Source of the DNA: Pseudomonas marginalis
GTDB taxonomy: Bacteria; Pseudomonadota; Gammaproteobacteria; Pseudomonadales; Pseudomonadaceae
NCBI RefSeq assembly: GCF_900105325.1
Contig: NZ_FNSU01000003.1
Span: 2,170,001 to 2,234,000 of the forward strand
Direction: 5' to 3'
DNA: 64,000 bases
The notes under the pieces were generated by a model that had not been told where the DNA came from, made no database searches, and was given only the letters and a program-made list of their open reading frames with translations. Numbering within the stretch: the stretch's first letter is position 1; every line of letters starts with the position of its first letter. Below, piece after piece: positions 1 through 9,288 of this stretch. A program made the position numbers and the translations under genes.

Positions 1-707
1 AGCAGGTTACGTTCCTTGAACGTCAGGCGCCCCGCCAACTGGTACTTCTCGGTGGTGCTTTCGGCGGACTGGCGCGTGGCGGCCAGGTCCCAGATTTCGC
101 CCTGGACCTGAGGGTGCCGCCGAGCGATTTCGGCGATATAGGTGCCGTGTCCACCGGCCAGGTCGATGACCTTGCTGGCGGTATCGAACACCGGCAATTC
201 CTTGAGCACATCGACCATGGGTTGACTGAAGCGCACCATCGCATCGTTGAAGGCATCACGTGCGGCGATGTCGTGCTTGAAGCGGTTCTCCTGCTGGAAA
301 TCCATGGACTCGGCGCTGCTCAGGATCTCCCCCAGGCGTGGCCAGTTCTGCCACTGCAAGCGCTGGTGGGCAATGATCGGGCCGATGAACTCGGCGCTGC
401 GGCTGACCAGGAAACGCTCGGCCAGTGGCTGGTTGGTATAGGTGTCGGCGGACTTTTTCAACAGACCCAGGGCAACCAGGCCATTGAGAAAGATCTTCGC
501 CTTGTTGGGCACCCAGCCCAATTGCTGGCTGATTGCGTCGGCGGTAGCCGGGCGGGTGGTTTGATCGAAGAGGTGCTGCGCTACAGCGAAGTGAAGGATG
601 GCGGATTGTCGATACTGGTCGGAGAGTTTCACCAGGTCGACCACGCTGGACAGAGCAGTTACTTCATCAGCGTGCTCATAGATGGTCGTCGGCTTTTGCG
701 CATTCAT
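1..707 (-). CDS. SAM-dependent O-methyltransferase (partial, C-terminus off the left edge)
   Basis: The open frame on the minus strand starts at ATG 707 and runs off the window, giving 235 residues. Residues about 15-110 look like the winged-helix dimerisation domain of hydroxyindole/caffeate-type O-methyltransferases. The SAM-binding motif I, VIDLAGGHGTY, lies near residues 180-190, followed by an acidic strand end (EIWDLAA). The family methylates hydroxyl groups on small aromatic or secondary metabolites; the substrate cannot be read here. It is divergent from a regulator and nitroreductase, so it may border a biosynthetic cluster lying to the left. The opposite-strand open frame through this stretch is a codon-bias shadow. 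Confidence 0.85.
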   Translation of the reverse strand, partial: MNAQKPTTIYEHADEVTALSSVVDLVKLSDQYRQSAILHFAVAQHLFDQTTRPATADAISQQLGWVPNKAKIFLNGLVALGLLKKSADTYTNQPLAERFLVSRSAEFIGPIIAHQRLQWQNWPRLGEILSSAESMDFQQENRFKHDIAARDAFNDAMVRFSQPMVDVLKELPVFDTASKVIDLAGGHGTYIAEIARRHPQVQGEIWDLAATRQSAESTTEKYQLAGRLTFKERNL

Positions 708-1050
708 ACAGATTCTCTTCCTTGAATGTTTTTGTCTTCGCTGACGTCGGCAAGCAATCAGTGTTTGAGACGTAGCGTGTTTTCTAACGGTCCGGAGTCG
801 TGTGCAAATGAATGTTCAGGAGCAGCTTCCAAAAAAGCTAGCTACGATCCTAGTCCTAAGTCCTACAAAAGCAAGGTAAACCTTTTATAATTATTTGCTC
901 TTTATAATTACTTATTAATTCCTTTTATTTATTATTTTCCTGAGCAGCAAAAATGACTATGCTCATGTCCAATACCCCTTACGCAATGGATGGCGCCAAA
1001 GGTCGACGAACTCCAGTGATGCCCTCACTCCCCATGGTTACACGCGATTT
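708..1050. promoter_or_regulatory. AT-rich divergent intergenic region
   Basis: This 343-base gap separates the divergent methyltransferase and regulator genes. Positions about 870-940 are strongly AT-rich (TTATAATTATTTGC, TTTATAATTACTTATT), unlike the GC-rich surroundings, and are the likely promoter region for one or both genes. I see no convincing operator palindrome and no small gene with a good ribosome site. Confidence 0.5.
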
Positions 1051-1704
1051 ATGACCTCCAAACCTGCCGACGATACCCAGTCATCCACCGCCGAACGCAT
1101 CCTGTTTTTGCTCAAGACCCGTGGCCCGTTGAAAACCACCGAACTGGCTTCGCTGCTGGAACTCACGTTTGAGGCGACCCGGCAACAAATCCAGAAATTG
1201 CAGGCATCGGAGTTGATCGTCGGCGTTTCGGCACCCACTTCCGGGGCCGGCCGGCCGTCGTTGAAGTGGGCGCTGACGGACACCGCACACAACAAATTCC
1301 CCGATTCCCACAGCGTGCTGACCCTGCACCTGATCGAATCCATCGAGGGGGTTTTCGGCAGTGACGGCATCGAGAAAATCATCACCAGCATGGAAGCGAC
1401 CAATCGCCAGGAATACGTCCAGGCGTGTTCGCAAGCCTCGTCCCTGGAAGAAAAAGTCGCCATCCTGGTGCGCATCCGCGAACTCGCCGGCTATATGGCG
1501 CACATGGAACCCGCGGGTGAAGGTTGGCTGCTGATCGAAAACCATTGCCCGATCTGCGCTGCCGCGCGCAAATGCCAGGGTTTCTGCCGCTCGGAGCTGC
1601 AGATATTTCGTGCAGCCATGGGTGACGACACCCTTGTCGAACGCTGCGAACACCTGATCTCCGGCGACCGACGTTGCGTCTATAACATTCAACCGCGCAC
1701 CTGA
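1051..1704 (+). CDS. SufR-like HTH transcriptional regulator with C-terminal cysteine cluster
   Basis: A 217-residue protein. Residues about 14-75 form a winged helix (ERILFLLKTRGPLKTTELA ... GRPSLKWALT) of the DeoR/ArsR-like type. The C-terminus carries cysteines at about 166, 169, 175, 179, 199 and 209, resembling the Fe-S-ligating tail of SufR-type repressors (known from that family; cluster binding here is inferred). No in-frame upstream start exists in the leader, so ATG 1051 is chosen. It sits 35 bases ahead of a nitroreductase and divergent from a methyltransferase, so it probably controls one or both in response to redox or iron state. Confidence 0.75.
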   Translation: MTSKPADDTQSSTAERILFLLKTRGPLKTTELASLLELTFEATRQQIQKLQASELIVGVSAPTSGAGRPSLKWALTDTAHNKFPDSHSVLTLHLIESIEGVFGSDGIEKIITSMEATNRQEYVQACSQASSLEEKVAILVRIRELAGYMAHMEPAGEGWLLIENHCPICAAARKCQGFCRSELQIFRAAMGDDTLVERCEHLISGDRRCVYNIQPRT

Positions 1705-1739
1705 CCGCCCCACACCAACCGCCCTAAAGGAATAAGGCC

Positions 1740-2477
1740 ATGACACCGACTATCGACTTGCTCGCCAACCACCGCAGCGAGCGCAGCTTCCAATCCACGC
1801 CCGTCAGCGACGAACACCTGGATGCCATCTTGCGGGCCGGTCACCTGGCGCCGACGTCCTTCAATGCCCAGCATATTTCCGTGGTGGTCGTGCGCGACGC
1901 AAACACCCGCCAACGCATTGCGGCAATAGCTGGCGGCCAGCCCTGGATCGCGTCGGCACCGGTGTTTATCACCCTGGTGGTGGACTTTCACAAGACCGCC
2001 GTCGGTGCCGCGCTCAATGGCCAGCAACAGCAGATCCAGCGGCACTTGGAAGGGCTGATCGCCGCCAGCACCGACGGCGGCATTATCCTCAGCACCCTGA
2101 TGATCGCCGCACGCTCATTGGGGTTGGGCGTGGTGCCGGTGGGTGGCATTCGTGCCAACGCTGAAGCGATGATCGAGCTGCTCGGGCTGCCCGAGCAGAC
2201 CTTCGCCCTGTGCGGACTGGCCCTGGGTCATGTGCACGAGCCGGCGGCACAGAAACCGCGCATGGGCATCGAAGCCTTCCGTCACGACGAGCGCTACAAC
2301 CGTGCCGCGCTGGCACCGGCGATCAGTGCCTATGACCAGCACCTGATGCGCCATTGGCAGATCATTGGCCGTGCGGACGGCCAATCCTGGTCAAGCACCG
2401 TGGGCCGCACGTATGCACGCAACTACCGGCCCGATCTCAAGGCTCAGTTGCTGGCCAATGGCTTGTCCGCTGATTGA
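1740..2477 (+). CDS. NfsA/FRP-type NADPH-dependent nitroreductase
   Basis: A 245-residue FMN oxidoreductase. It opens with the family signature NHRSERSFQ near residues 10-18 and contains the HLAPTSFNAQH segment near 37-47 and the GLGVVPVGGIR phosphate-binding segment near 122-133. The length fits NfsA/FRP flavin reductases, which reduce flavins, quinones or nitro compounds with NADPH in the cytoplasm. A good ribosome site (AAAGGAATAAGGCC) precedes the ATG. It follows the SufR-like regulator by 35 bases and is probably co-transcribed with it. Its 3' end overlaps the convergent efflux gene by 34 bases, which is unusual but both frames are clearly coding. Confidence 0.88.
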   Translation: MTPTIDLLANHRSERSFQSTPVSDEHLDAILRAGHLAPTSFNAQHISVVVVRDANTRQRIAAIAGGQPWIASAPVFITLVVDFHKTAVGAALNGQQQQIQRHLEGLIAASTDGGIILSTLMIAARSLGLGVVPVGGIRANAEAMIELLGLPEQTFALCGLALGHVHEPAAQKPRMGIEAFRHDERYNRAALAPAISAYDQHLMRHWQIIGRADGQSWSSTVGRTYARNYRPDLKAQLLANGLSAD

Positions 2478-3886
2478 GCCTGCTGCGCACCGCCACTGCC
2501 CCAGCCCAGCGCCTTGTATAACGCGATGGCGTTGAGGTAGGACGCCGTCTCGGCATCGGCCACGTCCTTCTTGATCAGGAAAAACGCGCGCTGGTTTTCC
2601 AGCACCGCCATGTAGGTGCCCGAACCGCTGCGGTAGCGTTTGCTGGCGATGTCGATCGCCTGCTCGGCATGGGTGGCGGACGCCAGCAACGCGCCCAGGC
2701 GGGTCTGGTCCTGCGCCAGGCGCATCAGCGCATTTTCCACATCTTCCTGGGCCTTGAGCAGCGACTGTTGATAGCGCGCCAGGGCACCTTCGGCCTGGGC
2801 CTGGGAACCGCGCAGGCGCGCACGCACGTTGCCCAGGCGAAACGCCGGCCAGTCCACCGACGGCGCCAGCTCATACGCGCGGGATGCGCTGCCCAGGTCG
2901 CCGCCGCGCAGGGCGAAGAAGCCAATGAAACCGCCCAGGTTCAGGCGTGGGTACAAGTCCGCCGTGGCCGCGCCGACGTCTTCGGTGCTGGCGGCCAGCA
3001 GGCGTTCGGCGCTGACCACATCCGGACGATTGCGGATCAACTGGTCGACATCGCCCAAGGGCAGTTGCCGGGCCAGGGGCGCGAGGAAATGCGCCTTGGC
3101 CAACGCCTGCTGTTGACGCGGGGGTTGGCCGGTCAATACGTCCAGGCGATAACCGGTTTCCTGGATCCGCGTCAGCAACGGTGGAATCGCCGCCTCACTG
3201 AGCAGCAGGTTGGCATGGGCGTTTTGCTGATCCTCGAATTGGCCGCTGCCGGCGCGCACCTGAGCGCTGGTCAGCGTGAGCGTTTCGCGCCAGGCACTGA
3301 CCTGGGCCTTGGCCACCTCCAGGCTGCGGCTCAAGCCCTGCTGCTCGTAGTAATAACGCGCCACGTCGGCAGCGATGCTCAACTGCATCAGCGCCAGGTC
3401 CGCCTGCGCCGCCTGCGAGCGTGCCAGGGCCGATGCCGTCAGACGTTGCAAACGCCCGAACACGTCGATCTCCCACTGCACATCAAAGCCGGCGCGATAG
3501 GTCTGCGACAGCATCCGCTCGGGAGGCCCACCGTCGAACGGCAACTGCTGCTCCAGACTGCGGCCATAGGCGGTACGGGCGGTGACGCCGGGATACTGGT
3601 CGAGCCGGCGGTCATCAAACACCGCACGGGAGGCCAACAGGTTGGCCTGGGCCTGGCGAATGTCATGGTTATGCGCCAGCGCCGTGTCGATCAGGCGATC
3701 GAGCTCGGCGTCGTCAAAAAACGACCACCACTGGGCCTGCACCGGCGCCTGTTGGGCGAACAAGGCCTTTTGTGCAGTGACCAGGCTGATCGGCGGGGTT
3801 ATGGGCTTTTCGTAATGCGGCCCGACCATGCAGCCGTTGAGCAGAATCAGCGCCAGCACGGTGGTGACAGTTTTGCCGGGCTTCAT
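2444..3886 (-). CDS. RND efflux outer-membrane lipoprotein (NodT/OprM family)
   Basis: A 480-residue outer-membrane channel of the TolC/OprM class. The signal peptide ends in the lipobox LNGC with Cys19 as the lipidation site, followed by MVGPHYEKP, the usual start of NodT-family lipoproteins. Two repeated OEP halves follow (residues about 55-260 and 270-460). It is the last gene of the efflux operon and its ATG overlaps the stop of the pump gene by 4 bases, implying translational coupling. It would form the trimeric exit duct of the pump. Confidence 0.93.
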   Translation of the reverse strand: MKPGKTVTTVLALILLNGCMVGPHYEKPITPPISLVTAQKALFAQQAPVQAQWWSFFDDAELDRLIDTALAHNHDIRQAQANLLASRAVFDDRRLDQYPGVTARTAYGRSLEQQLPFDGGPPERMLSQTYRAGFDVQWEIDVFGRLQRLTASALARSQAAQADLALMQLSIAADVARYYYEQQGLSRSLEVAKAQVSAWRETLTLTSAQVRAGSGQFEDQQNAHANLLLSEAAIPPLLTRIQETGYRLDVLTGQPPRQQQALAKAHFLAPLARQLPLGDVDQLIRNRPDVVSAERLLAASTEDVGAATADLYPRLNLGGFIGFFALRGGDLGSASRAYELAPSVDWPAFRLGNVRARLRGSQAQAEGALARYQQSLLKAQEDVENALMRLAQDQTRLGALLASATHAEQAIDIASKRYRSGSGTYMAVLENQRAFFLIKKDVADAETASYLNAIALYKALGWGSGGAQQAQSADKPLASN

Positions 3887-6800
3887 GGTTCACTCCTCAG
3901 GGTTTGCGCCAGGGACTGGGCCCTCGGGGTCGCGGCCGCCACTGAATGCTTGCGGGCCAGCAGGGTGTAGACCGTCGGCAGCACGAACAGGGTGAAGCAG
4001 GTACCGATCAGCATGCCCGATACAATTACCACCCCCAGGCCATAGCGGCTGTTGGCCCCGGCCCCCGAGGCGAACAGCAGCGGCACCAGGCCGACCACCA
4101 TGGCCGCCGTCGTCATCAGGATCGGCCGCAAGCGAATCTGCGCGGCCTTGCGTATCGCCTCGGAACGGTCGAGGTGTTCCTGGGCCTGCAGGGCGTTGGC
4201 GAACTCGACCATCAGGATGCCGTGCTTGCTGATCAGCCCGATCAGGGTCACCAGGCCGATCTGGGTGTAGATATTGATCGTGGCGTAGCCCAGCGCCAGG
4301 GGAATCAGCGCGCCGCTGATGGACAGCGGCACGGTGATCAGGATGATCAGCGGGTCCATCAGGCTTTCGTACTGCGCCGCGAGTACCAGGTAGATCACGA
4401 TCACCGCCGCCAGGAACGCCAGCAGCAGCGCATTGCCTTCCTGGGTGTACTGCCGCGCATCGGATTGCCAGTCGTAGCTGAACCCCACGGGCAACTCGGC
4501 GGTGACGCCTTCCAGGAACGCCACGGCGTCGCCCAGGGTGACCCCGGCAGCCGGCACCCCCTGGAAGGTCGCGGCGTTCTGCTGGTTGAACTGGGTCAGC
4601 TTGTTGGGTTCGACGTGCTCGGACACCTGGATCACCGTCGACAGCGGAATCAGTGTGCCGTCTTCCGTGCGCACATACTGGCGGGTCAGGGCTTCGGGCG
4701 TCAGTCGCTCACTGCCCGGGCTCTGGGCAATCACATCATAGGAGCGGCCCTCCAGGCCAAAGCGGTTGAGGTAGTTTTCCCCCACCAGCACCGCCAGCGA
4801 TTCGCCGATGTCCTGCATGCGGATCCCCAGGCTGTTGGCCTTGGCCCGGTCCACTCGCACCTGTACCACCGGGTTGTTGTAGTCCAGGTCACTGTCGACC
4901 ACGGCGAACAACCCACTGTCGCGGGCCTTCTGCTTGATCTGCTCCATGGTCTCGTACAGCACGCGGTAATCCTGGGAGCTGCGCAGCACCAGTTGCACCG
5001 GCAGGCCACCGGTGGAGCCCGGCAAGGCAGGCAACTGGAAGGCAAAGATGCTGGTGCCTTCCACGTCGTTGGTAGCCGCTTGCAGGTCGACCTGGATCTG
5101 CGCGGCGGTGCGCTCGCGCTCGCCCCACAACGTCAGGTTGATGCCGCCAATGCTCGAGGCGATGCCGTCGCTGCCATTGATGATCCAGGTGCTGACGGTT
5201 TCCGGCAGGCGCCCGTAGACCTCATTCAGCTTGGCGGAAAAGCGCTCGACGTACTCCAAATTGGCATGTTGCGGCGCCTTGATGGCGGTGAGCAGCCCGG
5301 CCTGGTCCTCGGTGGGCGCCAGCTCCCGCTGCGGCAACTGGTACAGCCACGGCAGGCTGATCATCACCAGCAAGGCAAACAGCCCGCTGAGCCAGCGATG
5401 CCGCAGCGACAGGTCCAGCACCTTGGCATAACGCAGGGCCAGGCCGTCGAAGAAACGGTTGGCCAGGTGTGCCATGCGCCCTTCCGATTGCTTGGACTGC
5501 AGCAGGAACGAGCTCATGACCGGCGACAACGTCAGCGCCACCACGCCGGACACGATCACCGCGCCGGCCAGGGTCAGGGCGAATTCACGAAACAACGCCC
5601 CCGTGAGGCCGCCCATCATGCCGATGGGCGCATACACCGCCGCCAGGGTAATGGTCATGGCGATCACCGGGCCCGCCACTTCCCGCGCCCCGACCAGGGC
5701 GGCCGCCACCGGGGTCTTGCCTTCCTCGATATGCCGGTGCACGTTCTCCACCACCACAATCGCATCGTCCACCACCAGACCCACAGCCAGCACCATCGCC
5801 AACAGCGTCAACAGGTTGAGGCTGAAACCGAACGCCAGCATCAGCGCCGCGGCCCCCAGCATCGACAAGGGGATGGTCACCACCGGAATCAGTACCGTGC
5901 GCAACGACCCCAGGCACAGGTAGATGACGATCACCACGATCAGCAAGGCCTCGAGCAGGGTCTTCATCACCTCGTCGATGGAGGTCTGGATAAAGCGCGC
6001 GGTTTCAAACGCCAGCTCGGCCTTGACGTCCGGCGGCAGGGTCTTGCGCACGTCCGGCAGGAGTTTCTTGATACCGTCGACAATCACCAGCGGGTTGCCG
6101 CCGGGCGTCGGGAACAACCCCAGGTGCACGGCCGAAACGCCGTCCATGGTGGCACTGGTTTCGCTGGACGCCGCGCCCAGCTCCACGGTGCCGACATCCT
6201 TCAGGCGCACCAGGCCGTTGCCATCGTTGCGCAGCACCAAATCGCGAAATTCATTGACGTTGGTCAGGTCGGTATTGACCCGCAGGTTGGCGACCACGAA
6301 CAGGCCTTTGACCTTGCCCGGCGCTGCCTGGTAGTTGTTGCGGCGCACCGCGTCGGCCACATCGGCGGCGGTCAGGCCGCGCGCGGCCAGCCGTGCGGGG
6401 TCGATCCACAGGCGCATCGCCAGGGTTTGCCCGCCGAACACCTGGACCTTGGCCACGCCCTCGATGGTGCTCATCACCGGCTCCACCACCCGTGCCAGGT
6501 AATCGGTCAAGGCCGGGGTCGACAGGGTCGGGCTGGAGAACCCGATATAGGCCACCGCCGTCGACTCGCCGGACGAGCGTTCGATCACCGGGTCATAGGC
6601 CTGCTCCGGCAGCCGGAAACGCACCTGGTTGACCTTGGCCATGACTTCCGTGAGGGCCTGGGTCGAGTCCCGGTTGAGCTCCATGCGCACCGTGACCACG
6701 CTGCGCCCCTGCACCGACGAGCTCGACAGGTAATCCACACCTTCCACCGACGACACCGCCTGGGCAATCGGTTGCGTGACGAAGCCCTGCATCAGGTCTG

Positions 6801-6966
6801 ACGAAGCGCCGGGGTATTCGGTGGTCACGGTGATGGTGGAGCTTTCCAGCATCGGGTACTGGCGGATCGGCAGCTGCAACAAGGACATGATCCCCAGCAG
6901 CAGGATCAGAATACTGACGACAAGCGCGAGCACCGGCCGCCGAACGAAAATATCGGTGAAAGTCAT
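3883..6966 (-). CDS. RND multidrug efflux pump, inner-membrane transporter (HAE1 family)
   Basis: A 1027-residue proton-driven pump, the usual size for AcrB/MexB relatives. It starts with the conserved FTDIFVRRPVLA helix. The transmembrane region around residues 335-470 carries LAMVLAVGLVVDDAIVVVEN, whose paired aspartates form the proton relay. A second transmembrane block near 855-1000 contains GLISKHGILMVEFAN. Two large periplasmic porter loops lie between. It is flanked by its adaptor and outer-membrane partner in the same direction. Closeness to MdtB/MexF-like pumps is a matter of resemblance; the substrate is unknown. Confidence 0.95.
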   Translation of the reverse strand: MTFTDIFVRRPVLALVVSILILLLGIMSLLQLPIRQYPMLESSTITVTTEYPGASSDLMQGFVTQPIAQAVSSVEGVDYLSSSSVQGRSVVTVRMELNRDSTQALTEVMAKVNQVRFRLPEQAYDPVIERSSGESTAVAYIGFSSPTLSTPALTDYLARVVEPVMSTIEGVAKVQVFGGQTLAMRLWIDPARLAARGLTAADVADAVRRNNYQAAPGKVKGLFVVANLRVNTDLTNVNEFRDLVLRNDGNGLVRLKDVGTVELGAASSETSATMDGVSAVHLGLFPTPGGNPLVIVDGIKKLLPDVRKTLPPDVKAELAFETARFIQTSIDEVMKTLLEALLIVVIVIYLCLGSLRTVLIPVVTIPLSMLGAAALMLAFGFSLNLLTLLAMVLAVGLVVDDAIVVVENVHRHIEEGKTPVAAALVGAREVAGPVIAMTITLAAVYAPIGMMGGLTGALFREFALTLAGAVIVSGVVALTLSPVMSSFLLQSKQSEGRMAHLANRFFDGLALRYAKVLDLSLRHRWLSGLFALLVMISLPWLYQLPQRELAPTEDQAGLLTAIKAPQHANLEYVERFSAKLNEVYGRLPETVSTWIINGSDGIASSIGGINLTLWGERERTAAQIQVDLQAATNDVEGTSIFAFQLPALPGSTGGLPVQLVLRSSQDYRVLYETMEQIKQKARDSGLFAVVDSDLDYNNPVVQVRVDRAKANSLGIRMQDIGESLAVLVGENYLNRFGLEGRSYDVIAQSPGSERLTPEALTRQYVRTEDGTLIPLSTVIQVSEHVEPNKLTQFNQQNAATFQGVPAAGVTLGDAVAFLEGVTAELPVGFSYDWQSDARQYTQEGNALLLAFLAAVIVIYLVLAAQYESLMDPLIILITVPLSISGALIPLALGYATINIYTQIGLVTLIGLISKHGILMVEFANALQAQEHLDRSEAIRKAAQIRLRPILMTTAAMVVGLVPLLFASGAGANSRYGLGVVIVSGMLIGTCFTLFVLPTVYTLLARKHSVAAATPRAQSLAQTLRSEP

Positions 6967-6987
6967 GAGCGTTCTCTGGGCGAAGAA

Positions 6988-8094
6988 TCAGATGCCCGTC
7001 ACAGGCGGTTTGGACGCAGGCAGGGCCAGGGTGTCATCGGTCGCCTGCACCGCCATGCCGTCACTGAGCTTGAGTTGCCCGGAGGTCACCACCTGGTCAC
7101 CCTCGTGCAAGCCTTCCTGGATCTGGACCCAACCGTCCTGGCGCTGGCCGATTTTCACCGCCACCCGCTTGACCACCAGCGTGGCGCCCTGGTCCGGGCG
7201 GGCAAGGAAAACGGTATCGCCATAGGCGGTGTAGGCCACCGCCGTTTCCGGCACGGTGAGCACATCGGCCACCTCGGTATCGGCCACTTTGACGCTGGCG
7301 TACATGCCCGGCTTGAGGGGGGCGTCCGGGCTCTCCAGCGTGGCCTGCACCTGCACCGTGCGTGAGCGGCCGATCATCGGGTCGACGGCACTGATCCGCG
7401 CCTTGAACACCCGGTCAGGGTAGGCGTCGATCAGCACGCCCACGGTTTGCCCGACGACCAGGCGGCGACTGAGCTGCTCATCCAGGGAAAAATTGACATA
7501 GAGCACCTGGGTGTTGACCAGGCTGACGATGCGGTCGCCGACATTGAGGTACTGCCCTTCGTTGACCTGGCGAATGCCGAGCACTCCGGCGAAGGGCGCG
7601 CGGATGGTCTTCTGGGCAATCAGTGCCTGGACTTTTTTCAACTCGCCCAGGGCCATGTCATGGGCGGCCCGGGCGTTGTCGAGCTGTTCCTGGGTCGCAG
7701 CGTTTTCCCTGACCAGCCCGGTCACGCGCTTGCGGATGATCTCGGCATTGCGCACCTGGGCCTGCAGCCGCAACTGCTCGGCCTGTTCCGGGGCATCGTT
7801 AAGCTTGACCAGCACTTCGCCAGCCTTGACCTGGCGGCCCGACTCAAAGTTGATCAACGTGACCCGCCCGCCGACCTCGGCGGAAACCTGCACCTGGGAG
7901 GCCGCTTCCAGCTCACCGACGCCGGCGAAATACACATTGGCCGGGCGCACTTGCACCGCCCCCAGGGCCACCTTGGTCAACGCGCTGGCGGGGGCATCGG
8001 CGGATTGGGCCTGGGACGGCGCGCGCGACATCATCACCACTGCGATGACCGCCACCGGAATCAACACCAGGCTGGTTATCTTCTTCTTGTTCAT
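6988..8094 (-). CDS. RND efflux periplasmic adaptor (membrane fusion protein)
   Basis: A 368-residue HlyD/AcrA-type adaptor. An N-terminal membrane anchor (residues about 5-20) is followed by a split lipoyl domain (VQVSAEVGGRVTLINFESG ... IRAPFAGVLGIRQV), a short coiled coil between, and a beta-barrel and membrane-proximal domain. The ATG at 8094 is preferred over the in-frame GTG at 8109 because AAGGA lies 5 bases upstream of it. It is the first gene of the three-gene pump operon, 21 bases before the transporter, and would bridge pump and channel. Confidence 0.92.
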   Translation of the reverse strand: MNKKKITSLVLIPVAVIAVVMMSRAPSQAQSADAPASALTKVALGAVQVRPANVYFAGVGELEAASQVQVSAEVGGRVTLINFESGRQVKAGEVLVKLNDAPEQAEQLRLQAQVRNAEIIRKRVTGLVRENAATQEQLDNARAAHDMALGELKKVQALIAQKTIRAPFAGVLGIRQVNEGQYLNVGDRIVSLVNTQVLYVNFSLDEQLSRRLVVGQTVGVLIDAYPDRVFKARISAVDPMIGRSRTVQVQATLESPDAPLKPGMYASVKVADTEVADVLTVPETAVAYTAYGDTVFLARPDQGATLVVKRVAVKIGQRQDGWVQIQEGLHEGDQVVTSGQLKLSDGMAVQATDDTLALPASKPPVTGI

Positions 8095-8130
8095 GGACGT
8101 CCTTATCACGATGAGTGCATTACACGCGGT

Positions 8131-8631
8131 TCACAGCCAGCTGTGGTTGAACAGGAAGAAGGCCAGTACCGCCCAGATCGTCAGCACCAGGTGCGTCAGT
8201 TGCAACCCCTCCTGGCGAATCCAGTAGCCGAACCACAAGCCCCCCAGCAGCATCGCGAAGACAAACGCCGAAAACGCACTCAGGGCCAGGTTGAGCCAGG
8301 GCCGTGCCGACAGCAGGCCGTCGCCGAGGATCAACTGATAGCTGCCGGTCCAGGCCGCGAGCGCGGCGACCACTTGCAGGGCCAGCACCACCAGCAGGGC
8401 CAGTTGGTGCAGACGGGGTGAACGCACGGCCCGCACCAGCAAGGGAATGTCGATGGCAGGACTCTGGCGCAACGGCTCCATGGCCATGGTCGCGCCTACC
8501 GCGCCTACCGAGCTGCGAAACGCTTGCCAGTTGTTAAGCACCGCAATGCTCAGCCACAGGCTCAGGCCGACGGCCTGTACGCCCAGGAACACCGACAACG
8601 AGTGACCCAGTAACCCTGCCTCCACAGTCAT
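8131..8631 (-). CDS. DUF2165-like integral membrane protein
   Basis: A 166-residue protein with four hydrophobic helices (about 8-30, 75-95, 110-132 and 143-162) and the layout of the DUF2165 family of predicted small membrane proteins. No function is established for that family. It lies 36 bases upstream of the efflux adaptor in the same direction, so it may be the first gene of the efflux transcript. The 223 bases upstream (8632-8854) hold no gene that I can see. Confidence 0.7.
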   Translation of the reverse strand: MTVEAGLLGHSLSVFLGVQAVGLSLWLSIAVLNNWQAFRSSVGAVGATMAMEPLRQSPAIDIPLLVRAVRSPRLHQLALLVVLALQVVAALAAWTGSYQLILGDGLLSARPWLNLALSAFSAFVFAMLLGGLWFGYWIRQEGLQLTHLVLTIWAVLAFFLFNHSWL

Positions 8632-8854
8632 TCAAACCTCCGTATTTGCCGAAAGGGAAATCCAGCCTCAGGTATATACACAAGACATTGCTTGGATAAT
8701 ACGTCGCAGGCGTTTAAATACAAGATTTATCTTTTTGCGGGAGGGGGGTTCAGGAAGGCTGGAAACGCGGTGTGGCAAGCGCCCGCCGGGGCGTTCGGCG
8801 CAGTCACGCCGAAGCCCGGAAGCGGTTGTGAGGGGGGTTACTTGCGAGGGATTA

Positions 8855-9277
8855 TCACGCCGTCCTGGCGGCGATGGCTTCGATTTCCACCAGTGCACCG
8901 GGCAATGGCAACGCCACGACCTGCAACGCGGTGCGTGCCGGCTTGTTCGGCTGCTCGGGGGTGCCGAAGAACTGCGTATACCCACGCTGCAACCCAGCGA
9001 AATCCAGCTTGCCGCCCGTTTCCTCGGCGCCGACCAGGAATACCCGTAACTGCACGATATCGCCCAGGTCCAGGTCTTGCTGGCGCAGGATCTGGCGCAG
9101 CTTGTTGAACACCGAAACTGTCTGCACTTCGGTGTTGCCAAACACCCCGGGAACCGTTGGATCAACCAGGTCCGGCAAGGTCCCGCTGACGAAGACCAGG
9201 CTGGCGGAGGCCGGCACGGTGACGGTCTGCGAGATCGGAAAGTCGCCGACGCTGGTACGTTGAATGCTGTCGCTCAT
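8855..9277 (-). CDS. RidA-family (YjgF/YER057c/UK114) imine deaminase-like protein
   Basis: A 140-residue single-domain protein of the RidA superfamily. The key segment PARTALQVVALPLPGALVEIE holds the arginine that, in active RidA proteins, binds the carboxylate of 2-imino acids and speeds their hydrolysis to keto acids. It lies 11 bases downstream of a flavin amine oxidase, an enzyme class that makes imines. The pairing suggests it clears the imine product. The trimeric cytoplasmic state is known for the family. Which RidA subgroup it belongs to I cannot say. Confidence 0.87.
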   Translation of the reverse strand: MSDSIQRTSVGDFPISQTVTVPASASLVFVSGTLPDLVDPTVPGVFGNTEVQTVSVFNKLRQILRQQDLDLGDIVQLRVFLVGAEETGGKLDFAGLQRGYTQFFGTPEQPNKPARTALQVVALPLPGALVEIEAIAARTA

Positions 9278-9288
9278 GGGTGTGTTCC

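Noticed and set aside
114..725. Plus-strand open frame opposite the methyltransferase
   Set aside because: Third-position bias and SAM motif support the minus-strand frame; the plus-strand product is a low-quality shadow with no start signal.
838..870. GCTAGCTACGATCCTAGTCC motif in the first divergent region
   Set aside because: It superficially recalls a promoter or operator but has no clear dyad or spacing, so no site is claimed.
3946..6801. 951-residue plus-strand open frame
   Set aside because: It is an antisense shadow of the RND pump gene, rich in Gln, His, Arg and Gly as such shadows are.
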